From assembly GCF_003308995.1 (NCBI RefSeq), contig NZ_QFFJ01000002.1, positions 3,038,001 through 3,102,000 of the forward strand: a DNA stretch of 64,000 bases, given 5' to 3'. This document shows positions 16,545 to 24,151 of this stretch, in pieces; the first letter of the stretch is position 1, and the number at the start of each line of letters is the position of its first letter. This DNA is from Chitinophaga flava. GTDB taxonomy: Bacteria; Bacteroidota; Bacteroidia; Chitinophagales; Chitinophagaceae. Under the pieces are notes generated by a model that was not told where the DNA came from, made no database searches, and was given only the letters and a program-made list of their open reading frames with translations. The position numbers and the translations under genes were made by a program.

Positions 16545-17456
16545 TCAGCGCCGTAGCCTGCCCGGCAGTACACCGAATTTTCTTTTAAAAGCGGCCGTGA
16601 AATGATGTGGGTGCTGATAGCCCATCCGTTCCGCCACTTCATTGACATACCATTTCTCTTCCTGCAACAGCCTTCTGGCTTCCTCCATCCTCAGATCATT
16701 GAGATAACCGAAAACTGTACAGTTAAACAATGTCTTAAAACCAGCCTTGAGTTTGGTTTGATTGATACAGGCTATGCGCGCCAGGGAGCGCAGTGTACAA
16801 GGTTCTTTATAGTGCATGTCCAGATAGGTTTTGACGGCATGCAGGCTTTCGATGTCGGTAGCACTGAGTTTTATACCGGCCGGTTGGTGGTCCAGCTGCT
16901 GCACCTGGAGCAGAAACAGCTCCGTGGCCTTCGCTTCCAGATAAATACCCTTGAGATGGCCGGTGTACGGCGCATGTTGCATATCATGGATGATAGTACG
17001 CATCGCAGGGGTTATGGAGGCCACAAAATCAAACGCTGGCGCCTGTACGAAATTGGTGTCGCGGAAAGTTGTCATAAAACGGCTGTCTTCCGTATACAGC
17101 TGGTCAAAAAAATCTTCCGGTAATGCCAGCTCAAAGAACGACCGGGTCTTATTGCCGGTGGCAGATACCTTCAGGTCGTAAGCCTGGGCGTCTTCGCGGT
17201 ATACAACAAACTGCTGCGCACCGAAGCTGCGGGTGCTGACAGGGATATGGCCCAGTGGCTCTTCCAAACGAAAATGAGAGACGATGGATGGGCGCTGTGG
17301 TTGAAAGGCCAGTGTCTTCTCCTGCATGTTCACATAGCTGGCCCACCGGAGATCGATCTGATGAAAGCCAATAGTGTGCATGCTGAGCTGGTAGCCCGGC
17401 TCCTCATGGATAACTTGCCGTTGTTCATACAATGGAGATAGATGCCCTGATTTCAT
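16545..17456 (-). CDS. AraC-family transcriptional regulator
   Basis: A 303-residue regulator. The C-terminal 100 residues hold two helix-turn-helix motifs, ending EVAERMGYQHPHHFTAAFKRKFGVLPGRLRR, typical of AraC/XylS. The N-terminal 200 residues are a variable ligand or dimerisation domain that I cannot assign. It is divergent from the NmrA-like reductase at 17549. Two direct repeats 21 bp apart lie between them and are the likely binding site. Its gene meets the hybrid kinase gene tail to tail with 39 bp between the stops and no clear terminator. Confidence 0.92.
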   Translation of the reverse strand: MKSGHLSPLYEQRQVIHEEPGYQLSMHTIGFHQIDLRWASYVNMQEKTLAFQPQRPSIVSHFRLEEPLGHIPVSTRSFGAQQFVVYREDAQAYDLKVSATGNKTRSFFELALPEDFFDQLYTEDSRFMTTFRDTNFVQAPAFDFVASITPAMRTIIHDMQHAPYTGHLKGIYLEAKATELFLLQVQQLDHQPAGIKLSATDIESLHAVKTYLDMHYKEPCTLRSLARIACINQTKLKAGFKTLFNCTVFGYLNDLRMEEARRLLQEEKWYVNEVAERMGYQHPHHFTAAFKRKFGVLPGRLRR

Positions 17457-17460
17457 TTCG

Positions 17461-17524
17461 TCTTTTTACGTTGGTACTGCGTCGTTTTACGTTAACAGAC
17501 CCGCGGTTTGTAGTGTTAGGTTTG
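17461..17524 (+). promoter_or_regulatory. AraC-type direct repeats and -7 box
   Basis: TCnTTTTACGTT occurs twice (17461-17472 and 17482-17493) with a period of exactly 21 bp, two helical turns, which is the classical geometry for an AraC-family site. A canonical -7 box TAGGTTTG follows at 17517-17524, while the expected -33 position has no TTTG. That pattern suits a promoter that needs an activator bound just upstream. It would drive the reductase gene, with a leader of under 20 bases, and sits 5 bp from the regulator's own ATG. Confidence 0.6.
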
Positions 17525-17548
17525 CGCCCATAAAAATAATAAATACAT

Positions 17549-18418
17549 ATGGAAAGTAAACAGTACATCACGGTGTTTGGAGCCACCGGCAGGGTGGGCG
17601 GAGCTGTACTCCGGCTGCTTTCACAGGCGCAGATGCCTGCCGTTGCAGTCACACGTAACCTTGACAAAACAACCGAAATGCCAGGCGTCCAATGGATGGC
17701 CGCTGAAATGGCCGCCAGGGATACATTATACCGGACCATGGAAAACAGCAGCACGGTTTTTCTGGCTTCGGCCACAGACGAGCAGATGGTTGAGGCCCAG
17801 TGTAATGTGATAGAAGTGGCCAGGGAACAGGGAGTGCAGCATATCGTAAAATTATCATCAGCCATGGCCGATCCGGATGCATCCCTTTTTATCGCCAGGG
17901 CCCATGGCCAGATTGAAGAACAGCTTCGGTCTTCCGGACTGGCAGGTACGCTGCTGAGGCCCAATGGCTTTATGCAGAACTGGCTGCTGGGAGTAGCCCA
18001 TACCGTCAAAACACAACGAAAGATATTCGAACCCACTGGCGATGGTAAAAGGACTTATATCGATATGCTCGATATTGCCGAAGCGGCCAGTAAGATACTG
18101 ATGAAACCTTCACAACACAAGGGGCAAGCCTATTTACTCAGTGGGGGCGAAGCCATTAATTACTACGAGCTGGCTGCCTTGCTCAGTACGGTTTTACAGG
18201 AAGACGTCGTTTATGTGCCGGTCAGTGAAGAGGCGGCAAGGCTACAAATGGAACAGCGTGGTCTGCCATCCTGGGCTATAGAAACTTTCCTCGCCTATGC
18301 AGCCGAACAGCGGCAGCACCAGGCAGGCTGGATAAGCCCTGATCTGCCCGTTTTGCTGGGTAGGCCGCCCCGAACAGCTGCCTCGTTTATATCCGCACAT
18401 AAATATGCCTTCCAATAA
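17549..18418 (+). CDS. NmrA-like NAD(P)-binding protein (atypical SDR)
   Basis: A 289-residue Rossmann-fold protein starting ITVFGATGRVGGAVLRLL, which contains the GxxGxxG dinucleotide-binding loop. Further family marks are HIVKLSSAMAD and the LRPNGFMQNWL region. It resembles NmrA/HSCARG and quinone-oxidoreductase-type atypical SDRs that lack the usual YxxxK active site, so it may sense or reduce via NADPH. It is divergent from an AraC regulator that probably controls it. An AT-rich dyad begins directly after its stop codon. Confidence 0.88.
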   Translation: MESKQYITVFGATGRVGGAVLRLLSQAQMPAVAVTRNLDKTTEMPGVQWMAAEMAARDTLYRTMENSSTVFLASATDEQMVEAQCNVIEVAREQGVQHIVKLSSAMADPDASLFIARAHGQIEEQLRSSGLAGTLLRPNGFMQNWLLGVAHTVKTQRKIFEPTGDGKRTYIDMLDIAEAASKILMKPSQHKGQAYLLSGGEAINYYELAALLSTVLQEDVVYVPVSEEAARLQMEQRGLPSWAIETFLAYAAEQRQHQAGWISPDLPVLLGRPPRTAASFISAHKYAFQ

Positions 18419-18469
18419 TTTATCAAAATATACCGAATGGTATATTTTGATAAAATTGACTTACCTTTG
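18419..18469 (+). promoter_or_regulatory. 16-bp-arm palindrome upstream of a -7 box (lpdA promoter)
   Basis: The arms at 18419-18434 and 18439-18454 are perfect 16-bp complements (core ATCAAAATATACC and its reverse) around the 4-base spacer GAAT. A canonical -7 box TACCTTTG lies at 18462-18469, so the dyad covers about -22 to -57. There is no T-run after it and the stem is AT-rich, so an operator is more likely than a terminator. It begins at the base after the previous gene's stop. Confidence 0.6.
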
Positions 18470-18520
18470 CCGGGTAGCAGCATTATAGTTGCTTCTTTAT
18501 CTGAGATTAAACTATGTAAG

Positions 18521-19927
18521 ATGAATACAACCAATTACGACATTGTTGTGATAGGCTCCGGTCCGGGCGGTTATGTATCTGCTATCCGGTCGGCACAACT
18601 GGGATATAAGGTAGCCCTGGTAGAAAAATATGATACACTGGGAGGTACCTGTACCAACGTGGGTTGCGTACCGGCCAAGGCTTTGCTGGACAGTTCAGAG
18701 CATTATCATAAAGCAGATGCACAGTTTAAAGCGCATGGAATTAAATTGTCTGCAATGGAGCTCGACTTCAACCAGTTTATTCACCGGAAGAACGAGGTGG
18801 TAAAACAAAATGCGTTGGGTCTGGTATATCTGATGAAGAAAAATAAAATCGATGTACACTACGGACTGGGTAGTTTTATAGATGCCACACACCTCAAAGT
18901 GTCTTCAGACAAGGAGGAGCAGGTGCTTACCAGTAAGTATTTTGTCATTGCTACTGGTTCCAAACCATCTTCCCTGCCTGGTATCATTATCGACAAAAAA
19001 AGAATCATCTCTTCTACGGAAAGTTTATCGTTGCCTTCCCAACCGGCTTCCATGGTCATTATTGGCGGTGGTGTGATAGGGGTGGAACTGGCTTCTGTAT
19101 ATGCCCGCATTGGTACAAAGGTGACCATTCTGGAATATGCAGATTCATTGATTCCTTCTATGGACAGGGATCTGGGCAAAGCATTGCAGAAATCACTGAC
19201 CGGACTGTCTATTGATATACACCTGAGCAGCAAGGTGCAAACGGCCGTTAATACCGGAGAGGCAGCTGTAGTGGGCTATCTGGATAAAGACGGCAAACAA
19301 CAGGAGCTGGTAGCTGACTATTGCCTGGTAGCAGTTGGCAGACGGGCCTATACAGACGGATTAAATCTGCAGGCCGCAAGAGTGGAGGCAGAGAAAAATG
19401 GAAAGATCAAAGTAAATAATACGCTGCAAACCACTACACCCAACATATATGCCATCGGTGATGTGATCAGCGGTCCTATGCTGGCGCATAAAGCGGAAGA
19501 AGAAGGTACGCTGGTGGCGGAAGTGATTCATGGATTAAAGCCGCATATGAATTATAATCTTATCCCCGGTGTTGTTTATACCTGGCCGGAAGTGGCCGGT
19601 GTAGGCGCTACCGAAGAAGAGCTGAAAGCCAAAGGTATTGTTTATCGGGTTGGTAAATTTCCTTATATGGCCAGTGCCCGTGCAAGGGCTTCCATGGACA
19701 CGGAAGGTTTTGTGAAAGTGCTGGTGGCAGAAGCGTACAACGAAGTGCTGGGCGTACATGTTATCGGACCCAGAGCGGCTGATGTGATCGGCCAGGCGGT
19801 AGTGGGAATGGCACATGAAACCACCGCTGATGAAATGGCACACCTCAGCTATGCGCATCCTACCTACTCTGAAGCGTTGAAAGATGCGTTCCTGATGGCT
19901 TCCGGAAAAGGAGCGATCAATATCTGA
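18521..19927 (+). CDS. lpdA: Dihydrolipoyl dehydrogenase (E3)
   Basis: A 468-residue FAD flavoprotein that reoxidises dihydrolipoamide with NAD+, the E3 subunit of 2-oxoacid dehydrogenases and the glycine cleavage system. Seen: the FAD-binding IGSGPGGYVSAI, the redox disulphide GGTCTNVGCVPAK (Cys44, Cys49), the NAD-binding IGGGVIGVELASVYARIG, the second FAD motif IYAIGDV, and the C-terminal catalytic pair His446/Glu451 in HPTYSEAL. The start is set at ATG 18521, just before the FAD motif and about 45 bases after the predicted transcript start; an upstream in-frame ATG at 18437 lies inside the palindrome. No E1 or E2 gene is adjacent, so this is a stand-alone copy. Confidence 0.95.
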   Translation: MNTTNYDIVVIGSGPGGYVSAIRSAQLGYKVALVEKYDTLGGTCTNVGCVPAKALLDSSEHYHKADAQFKAHGIKLSAMELDFNQFIHRKNEVVKQNALGLVYLMKKNKIDVHYGLGSFIDATHLKVSSDKEEQVLTSKYFVIATGSKPSSLPGIIIDKKRIISSTESLSLPSQPASMVIIGGGVIGVELASVYARIGTKVTILEYADSLIPSMDRDLGKALQKSLTGLSIDIHLSSKVQTAVNTGEAAVVGYLDKDGKQQELVADYCLVAVGRRAYTDGLNLQAARVEAEKNGKIKVNNTLQTTTPNIYAIGDVISGPMLAHKAEEEGTLVAEVIHGLKPHMNYNLIPGVVYTWPEVAGVGATEEELKAKGIVYRVGKFPYMASARARASMDTEGFVKVLVAEAYNEVLGVHVIGPRAADVIGQAVVGMAHETTADEMAHLSYAHPTYSEALKDAFLMASGKGAINI

Positions 19928-19957
19928 TTGTCACGATAGTAATGCTGTTTGAAAGAT

Positions 19958-19983
19958 AAGAGGCGCGGGTAACCGCGCCTCTT
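19958..19983. terminator. Bidirectional terminator
   Basis: An 11-bp GC-rich stem (AAGAGGCGCGG and its complement) with the loop GTAA, followed by TTG in the plus direction. It separates the convergent lpdA and SDR genes. Confidence 0.75.
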
Positions 19984-19995
19984 TGTGTTATCTCG

Positions 19996-20892
19996 TTACA
20001 CATTCGCTGCATGATAAACCGCTGCAAACACCTGTGCGAAGGCTTCCAGCTTGCTGCCGGTTTTTGGAATACCGGATTGCTGATAAAAGTCTTCGAATAG
20101 TTTTCCGGTTCTGATAGCAGTACCCAGCTCTATATAGTTGGCTGCGATATTTGCAGGCAGTCCGTTGGCTACCAGTATGTCATAGTATTCATTGTCCGGA
20201 TATTCTACCCAGGGCAGTTCCGGCCGGCCGATAGCCTGTCCGAGTACAGCCGCTGATTCGCCGGCTGTGCGTATATCGCTGACGATATATTGAATACTTC
20301 TCAGATGCTCCGTTGCAGTGGTGAGTGCCGTCGCTGCTGCATCTGCAATAGCAGGTATATCTACCATAACCACAGGCGTGTTGGCTGGATAATTTCTGCC
20401 AATAAGGCCTTGATGCCGGATCTGCGCGACCTCTGCAAAAAAGTTGATGTAAAAATTCGCAGGACGCAAATGGGTTAGCTGTATGTTTTCCAGCTGGTTT
20501 AATGTCTGTTCTACATCATACAGTCCGCTGACAGGCCCGCATCCGTCTGGTGAATGAGCACCGATGCTGCTAAGGTTGACCACCCGTTTAATGCCCGCCT
20601 GACGGATAGCCTGTGCATATATCTGCCCGGTCTGACGGATCTGTGCTCTCCAATCACTATGATCAAATTGGATGGGTACCATGGTATATACTGCATCTGC
20701 ATCGCTGAAAGCATCTGTCAGAAAATTAACCTGCTGTATATCACCAATGGCAGGAACAGCACCAATGTCCTTAATGGTCGTTGCCTTCTGAGGATCGCTG
20801 CTGATAAGGGTTACATGGTGTCCTTCTTCTACTAATTTTGTAACCAATAATTTACTAATATTGCCAAGTGAGCCTGTTATTGTGTATCGCAT
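19996..20892 (-). CDS. NmrA-like NAD(P)-binding protein (atypical SDR)
   Basis: A 298-residue Rossmann-fold protein beginning MRYTITGSLGNISKLLVTKL. The loop reads TGSLGNIS, a GxxGxxS variant of the usual GxxGxxG. Further marks are VVNLSSIGAH and the HLRPANFYINFF segment typical of NmrA-like proteins. It is only distantly similar to the protein at 17549. It is divergent from an HxlR regulator with overlapping -7 boxes, an arrangement seen often for HxlR-controlled reductases that respond to electrophiles or quinones. The substrate is unknown. Confidence 0.87.
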   Translation of the reverse strand: MRYTITGSLGNISKLLVTKLVEEGHHVTLISSDPQKATTIKDIGAVPAIGDIQQVNFLTDAFSDADAVYTMVPIQFDHSDWRAQIRQTGQIYAQAIRQAGIKRVVNLSSIGAHSPDGCGPVSGLYDVEQTLNQLENIQLTHLRPANFYINFFAEVAQIRHQGLIGRNYPANTPVVMVDIPAIADAAATALTTATEHLRSIQYIVSDIRTAGESAAVLGQAIGRPELPWVEYPDNEYYDILVANGLPANIAANYIELGTAIRTGKLFEDFYQQSGIPKTGSKLEAFAQVFAAVYHAANV

Positions 20893-20914
20893 AGATAAAT
20901 GATTTTGATAGCAG

Positions 20915-20949
20915 CAAAATTATTTTTGTTGATTCGTCCTGACAAGGAC
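20915..20949. promoter_or_regulatory. Interlocked divergent promoters with dyad
   Basis: The 14 bases CAAAATTATTTTTG contain a -7 box for the minus strand (TAATTTTG, 20922-20915) and one for the plus strand (TATTTTTG, 20921-20928), sharing the central TA. RNA polymerase cannot occupy both at once. A perfect dyad GTCCT-GACA-AGGAC lies at 20936-20949, at the expected -33 position of the SDR promoter, and is a candidate HxlR site. Confidence 0.6.
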
Positions 20950-20968
20950 TTACCCGAAAGTATGTAGT

Positions 20969-21361
20969 ATGACCGCCATCAAGGAAAACTCCACTTATCA
21001 GCAAAACAAAGCTGAAGGAATGCTCAATTGCCCCGTTTGTTACATCATGGACAAAATAGGAGGGCAATGGAAACCCAGTATTATTTATCATTTGTTACCT
21101 GGTCCAAAACGTTATGGCCAGCTGAAAAAGGATATCTCTTCCATTACCGAGAAGATGCTGACCCAGAGCCTGAAGCAGCTGGAGAACGATGGTCTGGTGA
21201 AAAAACATCCGGGTACCGGCCCTTTTTCTTCTGTTTTTTATGAGCTGACAGAAGAAGGGCATTCCCTTTTGCCCGTCGTACAGGCGATGGCGTTATGGGC
21301 TATCAGCAACAGCAAGCGGATGCCATATGATCCTTATGGTATTCTGAAAGATGTTTTATAA
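20969..21361 (+). CDS. HxlR-family winged-helix regulator
   Basis: A 130-residue regulator with the HxlR signature CPVCYIMDKIGGQWKPSIIYHL, then the recognition-helix region ITEKMLTQSLKQLENDGLV and the wing with VFYELTEEGHSLLPVV. The CPVC pair near the N-terminus is the place where HxlR/YodB-type proteins sense thiol-reactive compounds; here two Cys are present. It is divergent from the SDR gene, which it most likely controls together with itself. Confidence 0.93.
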   Translation: MTAIKENSTYQQNKAEGMLNCPVCYIMDKIGGQWKPSIIYHLLPGPKRYGQLKKDISSITEKMLTQSLKQLENDGLVKKHPGTGPFSSVFYELTEEGHSLLPVVQAMALWAISNSKRMPYDPYGILKDVL

Positions 21362-21448
21362 ATGTATAGGCTGTAATAGAAACTGTTAGTGATTCCCAGG
21401 GCTGAAAGAAGAGGATTAATTTGCTTTTATCTAATAAATACATTAAGG

Positions 21449-21475
21449 AAGGCCCGTATCAGGCGGGCCTTTTAT
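21449..21475 (+). terminator. Terminator within the 21362-21712 gap
   Basis: The stem AAGGCCCG/CGGGCCTT (8 bp) around a 7-base loop is followed by TTATTATTTT. It ends the HxlR transcript. The remaining 350-bp gap up to the OmpA gene holds only AT-rich DNA, a stretch at 21366-21408 that resembles the REP-like repeat described below, and presumably the OmpA promoter, for which I find no clean TAnnTTTG. Confidence 0.8.
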
Positions 21476-21712
21476 TATTTTGGTGTTATAGATGTGGTAA
21501 AATTTCCACGAAAAAAAATGTAATACGCTGAAACTGGCTACCAGTAGGTGTTTGATGTATTTTCCTCATTTGTTTTTTATGTTTTTGTTAACTCTTGGCA
21601 CAGACTTTGTAAAATGCCATCCTGTTCTAACAACGGTACCGTATATATTAACAACTTTAGAATGTTATTTATAACGAACAGAATATTATAATTTAACCCA
21701 ATCCAATTTTTT

Positions 21713-23119
21713 ATGAGGATGTTTACAACTCTTGGGAAGTCTCTCATGATGGCTTCTTCTGTATTAGCATTGACCGGAACTGCATATGCGCAGGAAAAGG
21801 ATAGTACCCAAAAGGTTACCCGTGTTACTCCCTTTAATGGTGTGAAAGATTACCGTACATGGTCTATTGGCGTATGGGGCGGTGGTTCCGCTGCTATCAG
21901 TCCGTTTGGAGGCCCTTACTATTTTAATAATTTCGACTTTAAGAATGTTGGTTTTGTGTATGGTGCTTATGTGAAAAAACAAATATTTCACAACTTCGGC
22001 CTGCAGGCAGACTTCATGCGTGGTCAGGTAAAAGGAGCTACCAAAGCAGCACAGACATTAACTGATATACATGGTAATGCGGTTGCAGGTGGTATCAAAT
22101 CCTTTAAAACAGATATCGACTGGTCCGCGTCTTTGAGTGGTGTGTTTAGCCTGGGATCTATCAACTGGATCAACAAACAGAGTTTTGTAATACCATACGT
22201 TTCCGCAGGTGCTGGTGTAATGGGCTTCAAACCTGTGGTGACAGCAGCCGATGGTGCTGAGACTGCAGTAATGACTTCCGGTGGTAAAGCCAGACATACT
22301 GAAATGTTTATTCCGGTAGGTGTAGGTGCAAAATTCGTAGTAGCTCCCGGTGTAAACATCGATCTGGGTTACAACGTGAATTTTGTGGACAGCAAAGTGT
22401 TTGACGGCGTTAACAGCGGCAATAAAGACAAATTCTCTACTGCACGTCTGGGTCTTGAATTTGCCCTTGGCAAGAAAAGAAAACCACAACTGGCTGTCGT
22501 AAATCCTGCTGCTCAACTGGCAATGGATTTACAGGATAAAAATGCTGCCCTGAAAAACTCTCTGGCAGAAAGCGATTCCCGCAACCAGTCTGCTATCAAT
22601 CAGCTGAAAGGTGAAATCGCTGATATGAAAAAGGATACTGATGGTGATGGCGTTCCTGATTATCTGGATAAATGCCCTAATACACCTGCTGGTACTAAAG
22701 TAGATGGTGCTGGTTGTCCTTTACCCACTCCTCAGGTACAGGTGGTGAAAGAAAAAATCATCGTTACTGAAGCAGATAAAAAAGTGGTAAAAGATGCGAT
22801 CGATAACCTGGAATTTGACCTGGGTAAAGCTACTATCAGACCTACTTCTTTCTCCAGCCTGGATAAAGTAGCAGCGCTGCTGGTAGAGAAAAACTTCAGC
22901 CTGAAACTGGCCGGTCATACCGACAATACCGGTTCTGCAGCTACTAACCTGCGTCTGTCTAAAGGCCGCGCTGAAGCTATCAAAGCTTATCTGGTGTCTA
23001 AAGGCGCTAATGCTTCCAGAATCGAAGCTACCGGATATGGCGCTGCACAGCCTATCGCTTCCAATAAAACAGCCGAAGGCCGTCAGCAAAACAGAAGAGT
23101 AGAATTTACTTTGTACTAA
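21713..23119 (+). CDS. OmpA-family outer-membrane protein
   Basis: A 468-residue protein with a signal peptide ending AYAQ (residue about 27), an N-terminal beta-barrel-like region (about 40-260), a short coiled stretch, a thrombospondin-type-3 calcium loop (DTDGDGVPDYLDKCPNTPAG), and a C-terminal OmpA domain (about 345-468) with the peptidoglycan-binding signature LAGHTDNTG, NLRLSKGRAEAIKAYL and GYGAAQPIASN. It should tie the outer membrane to the cell wall. It is monocistronic between two terminators, with a long AT-rich upstream region. Confidence 0.94.
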   Translation: MRMFTTLGKSLMMASSVLALTGTAYAQEKDSTQKVTRVTPFNGVKDYRTWSIGVWGGGSAAISPFGGPYYFNNFDFKNVGFVYGAYVKKQIFHNFGLQADFMRGQVKGATKAAQTLTDIHGNAVAGGIKSFKTDIDWSASLSGVFSLGSINWINKQSFVIPYVSAGAGVMGFKPVVTAADGAETAVMTSGGKARHTEMFIPVGVGAKFVVAPGVNIDLGYNVNFVDSKVFDGVNSGNKDKFSTARLGLEFALGKKRKPQLAVVNPAAQLAMDLQDKNAALKNSLAESDSRNQSAINQLKGEIADMKKDTDGDGVPDYLDKCPNTPAGTKVDGAGCPLPTPQVQVVKEKIIVTEADKKVVKDAIDNLEFDLGKATIRPTSFSSLDKVAALLVEKNFSLKLAGHTDNTGSAATNLRLSKGRAEAIKAYLVSKGANASRIEATGYGAAQPIASNKTAEGRQQNRRVEFTLY

Positions 23120-23160
23120 TCTGCTTATAACATCCATTTTTTAACTTGCCTTCAATACTG

Positions 23161-23197
23161 AAAAGCTGTTCCTGATAAAGGAGCAGCTTTTCTTTTT
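23161..23197 (+). terminator. Terminator after the OmpA gene
   Basis: The 12-base arms AAAAGCTGTTCC and GGAGCAGCTTTT pair with one G-U wobble around the loop TGATAAA and are followed by CTTTTT. Confidence 0.85.
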
Positions 23198-23259
23198 AAT
23201 TCGGGTGAAATATCCCTTTCCGATGAATGCAGGACTATCTAAGTCCTGCCCTGTTTTTT

Positions 23260-23646
23260 TTATTGGGCTGGATGAAGGCCGGCTTGCTGGTTGCGGGCTT
23301 TGGATACTTTTCTGCCACGGAAGAAAAGATAAAGGTTGAAGAACAACATAATGCCCAGATAAATAAAGAACCCACCCAGTTTGCTGCTCAATACTTCCAC
23401 AAGGGTCTGTGCATCTGAAATCCTCCAGTCTACTTTCATGATCAGAAAGGCAAAGCCAATGTTGAGCAGATAAAAACCTGTTTCAAAAAGCGCGTTGGTG
23501 GCTATGGCCAGATCTTGTTTGCCATGGAAGATGTCGAGCATGAATACTTTACTGTTTTTAAACAGTATCCATGCTACCAGCCAGGTGACAACAATCACTA
23601 TAGGCAGGTAAATCACATAGGTCGTAAAATTCAGGGAAGCTTGCAT
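23260..23646 (-). CDS. Small integral membrane protein (paralogue A)
   Basis: A 128-residue protein with about three hydrophobic helices (near 10-30, 50-70, 88-108) and a basic C-terminus (FRGRKVSKARN), which suggests a cytoplasmic tail. The segment GFYLLNIGFAFLIMK aligns with GYYLVNIGYATLMII in the protein encoded 6 bp upstream, so the two are tandem duplicates forming an operon. The function is unknown to me. Confidence 0.75.
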   Translation of the reverse strand: MQASLNFTTYVIYLPIVIVVTWLVAWILFKNSKVFMLDIFHGKQDLAIATNALFETGFYLLNIGFAFLIMKVDWRISDAQTLVEVLSSKLGGFFIYLGIMLFFNLYLFFRGRKVSKARNQQAGLHPAQ

Positions 23647-23652
23647 ATACTA

Positions 23653-24009
23653 TTATTTTATGGGATGAAATAATTGATTCCGTTTGCTGATAAAATAGAT
23701 GGTGAGCATATTGAAACAATGCAGTACACCGAGAGAAAGAATGATGAAGCCGGTGCTGCCCGTGATGACTGAAAGCATTTCCGTCCAGTTGTGAATGGTG
23801 CCCCAGAAGATGATCATAAGGGTGGCGTAGCCTATATTCACCAGATAATAACCCACCAGGAGAATGTTGTTAATCGCTTCACAGAGCGTGGTGTCGTGGG
23901 GGATGAGGCCATGGAGGAAGATGCTGCCATTGCGGTAAAAACGCAGTCCTACCTGGACGGTGATGATGTAGGTAATGGCAAAGTAGATCAGGTAAGCAAG
24001 GATGTTCAT
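23653..24009 (-). CDS. Small integral membrane protein (paralogue B)
   Basis: A 118-residue protein with about three membrane helices (near 5-22, 50-70, 82-106), the first gene of a two-gene operon with its paralogue. Both share an N-terminal helix, a short loop (IFLHGLIPHDTTLCEA here, VFMLDIFHGKQDLAIA there) and the conserved G(F/Y)YL(L/V)NIG(F/Y)A motif. The function is unknown to me; the pair could form a heteromeric membrane complex. Confidence 0.75.
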   Translation of the reverse strand: MNILAYLIYFAITYIITVQVGLRFYRNGSIFLHGLIPHDTTLCEAINNILLVGYYLVNIGYATLMIIFWGTIHNWTEMLSVITGSTGFIILSLGVLHCFNMLTIYFISKRNQLFHPIK

Positions 24010-24051
24010 AACAGTGCATTTGCTTTTTCTGATGTCAAAAGTATTTAAACT

Positions 24052-24087
24052 TTCGGTATTTTCAAAAATTTCTGAAAATAAACCGAA
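24052..24087. promoter_or_regulatory. Imperfect dyad upstream of the membrane-protein pair
   Basis: TTCGGTATTTTCA pairs with TGAAAATAAACCGAA apart from two unpaired A residues, around an 8-base loop. It lies in the gap between the end of the GlxA-like regulator and the start of paralogue B on the same strand. It could be a weak terminator or an operator; no T-run follows. Confidence 0.4.
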
Positions 24088-24151
24088 GTGAGTAAAGTTG
24101 AACAGGGAAAGAGTAGGGGAAATGGCTTTCTAAAAAAATGGCATCTTACAA

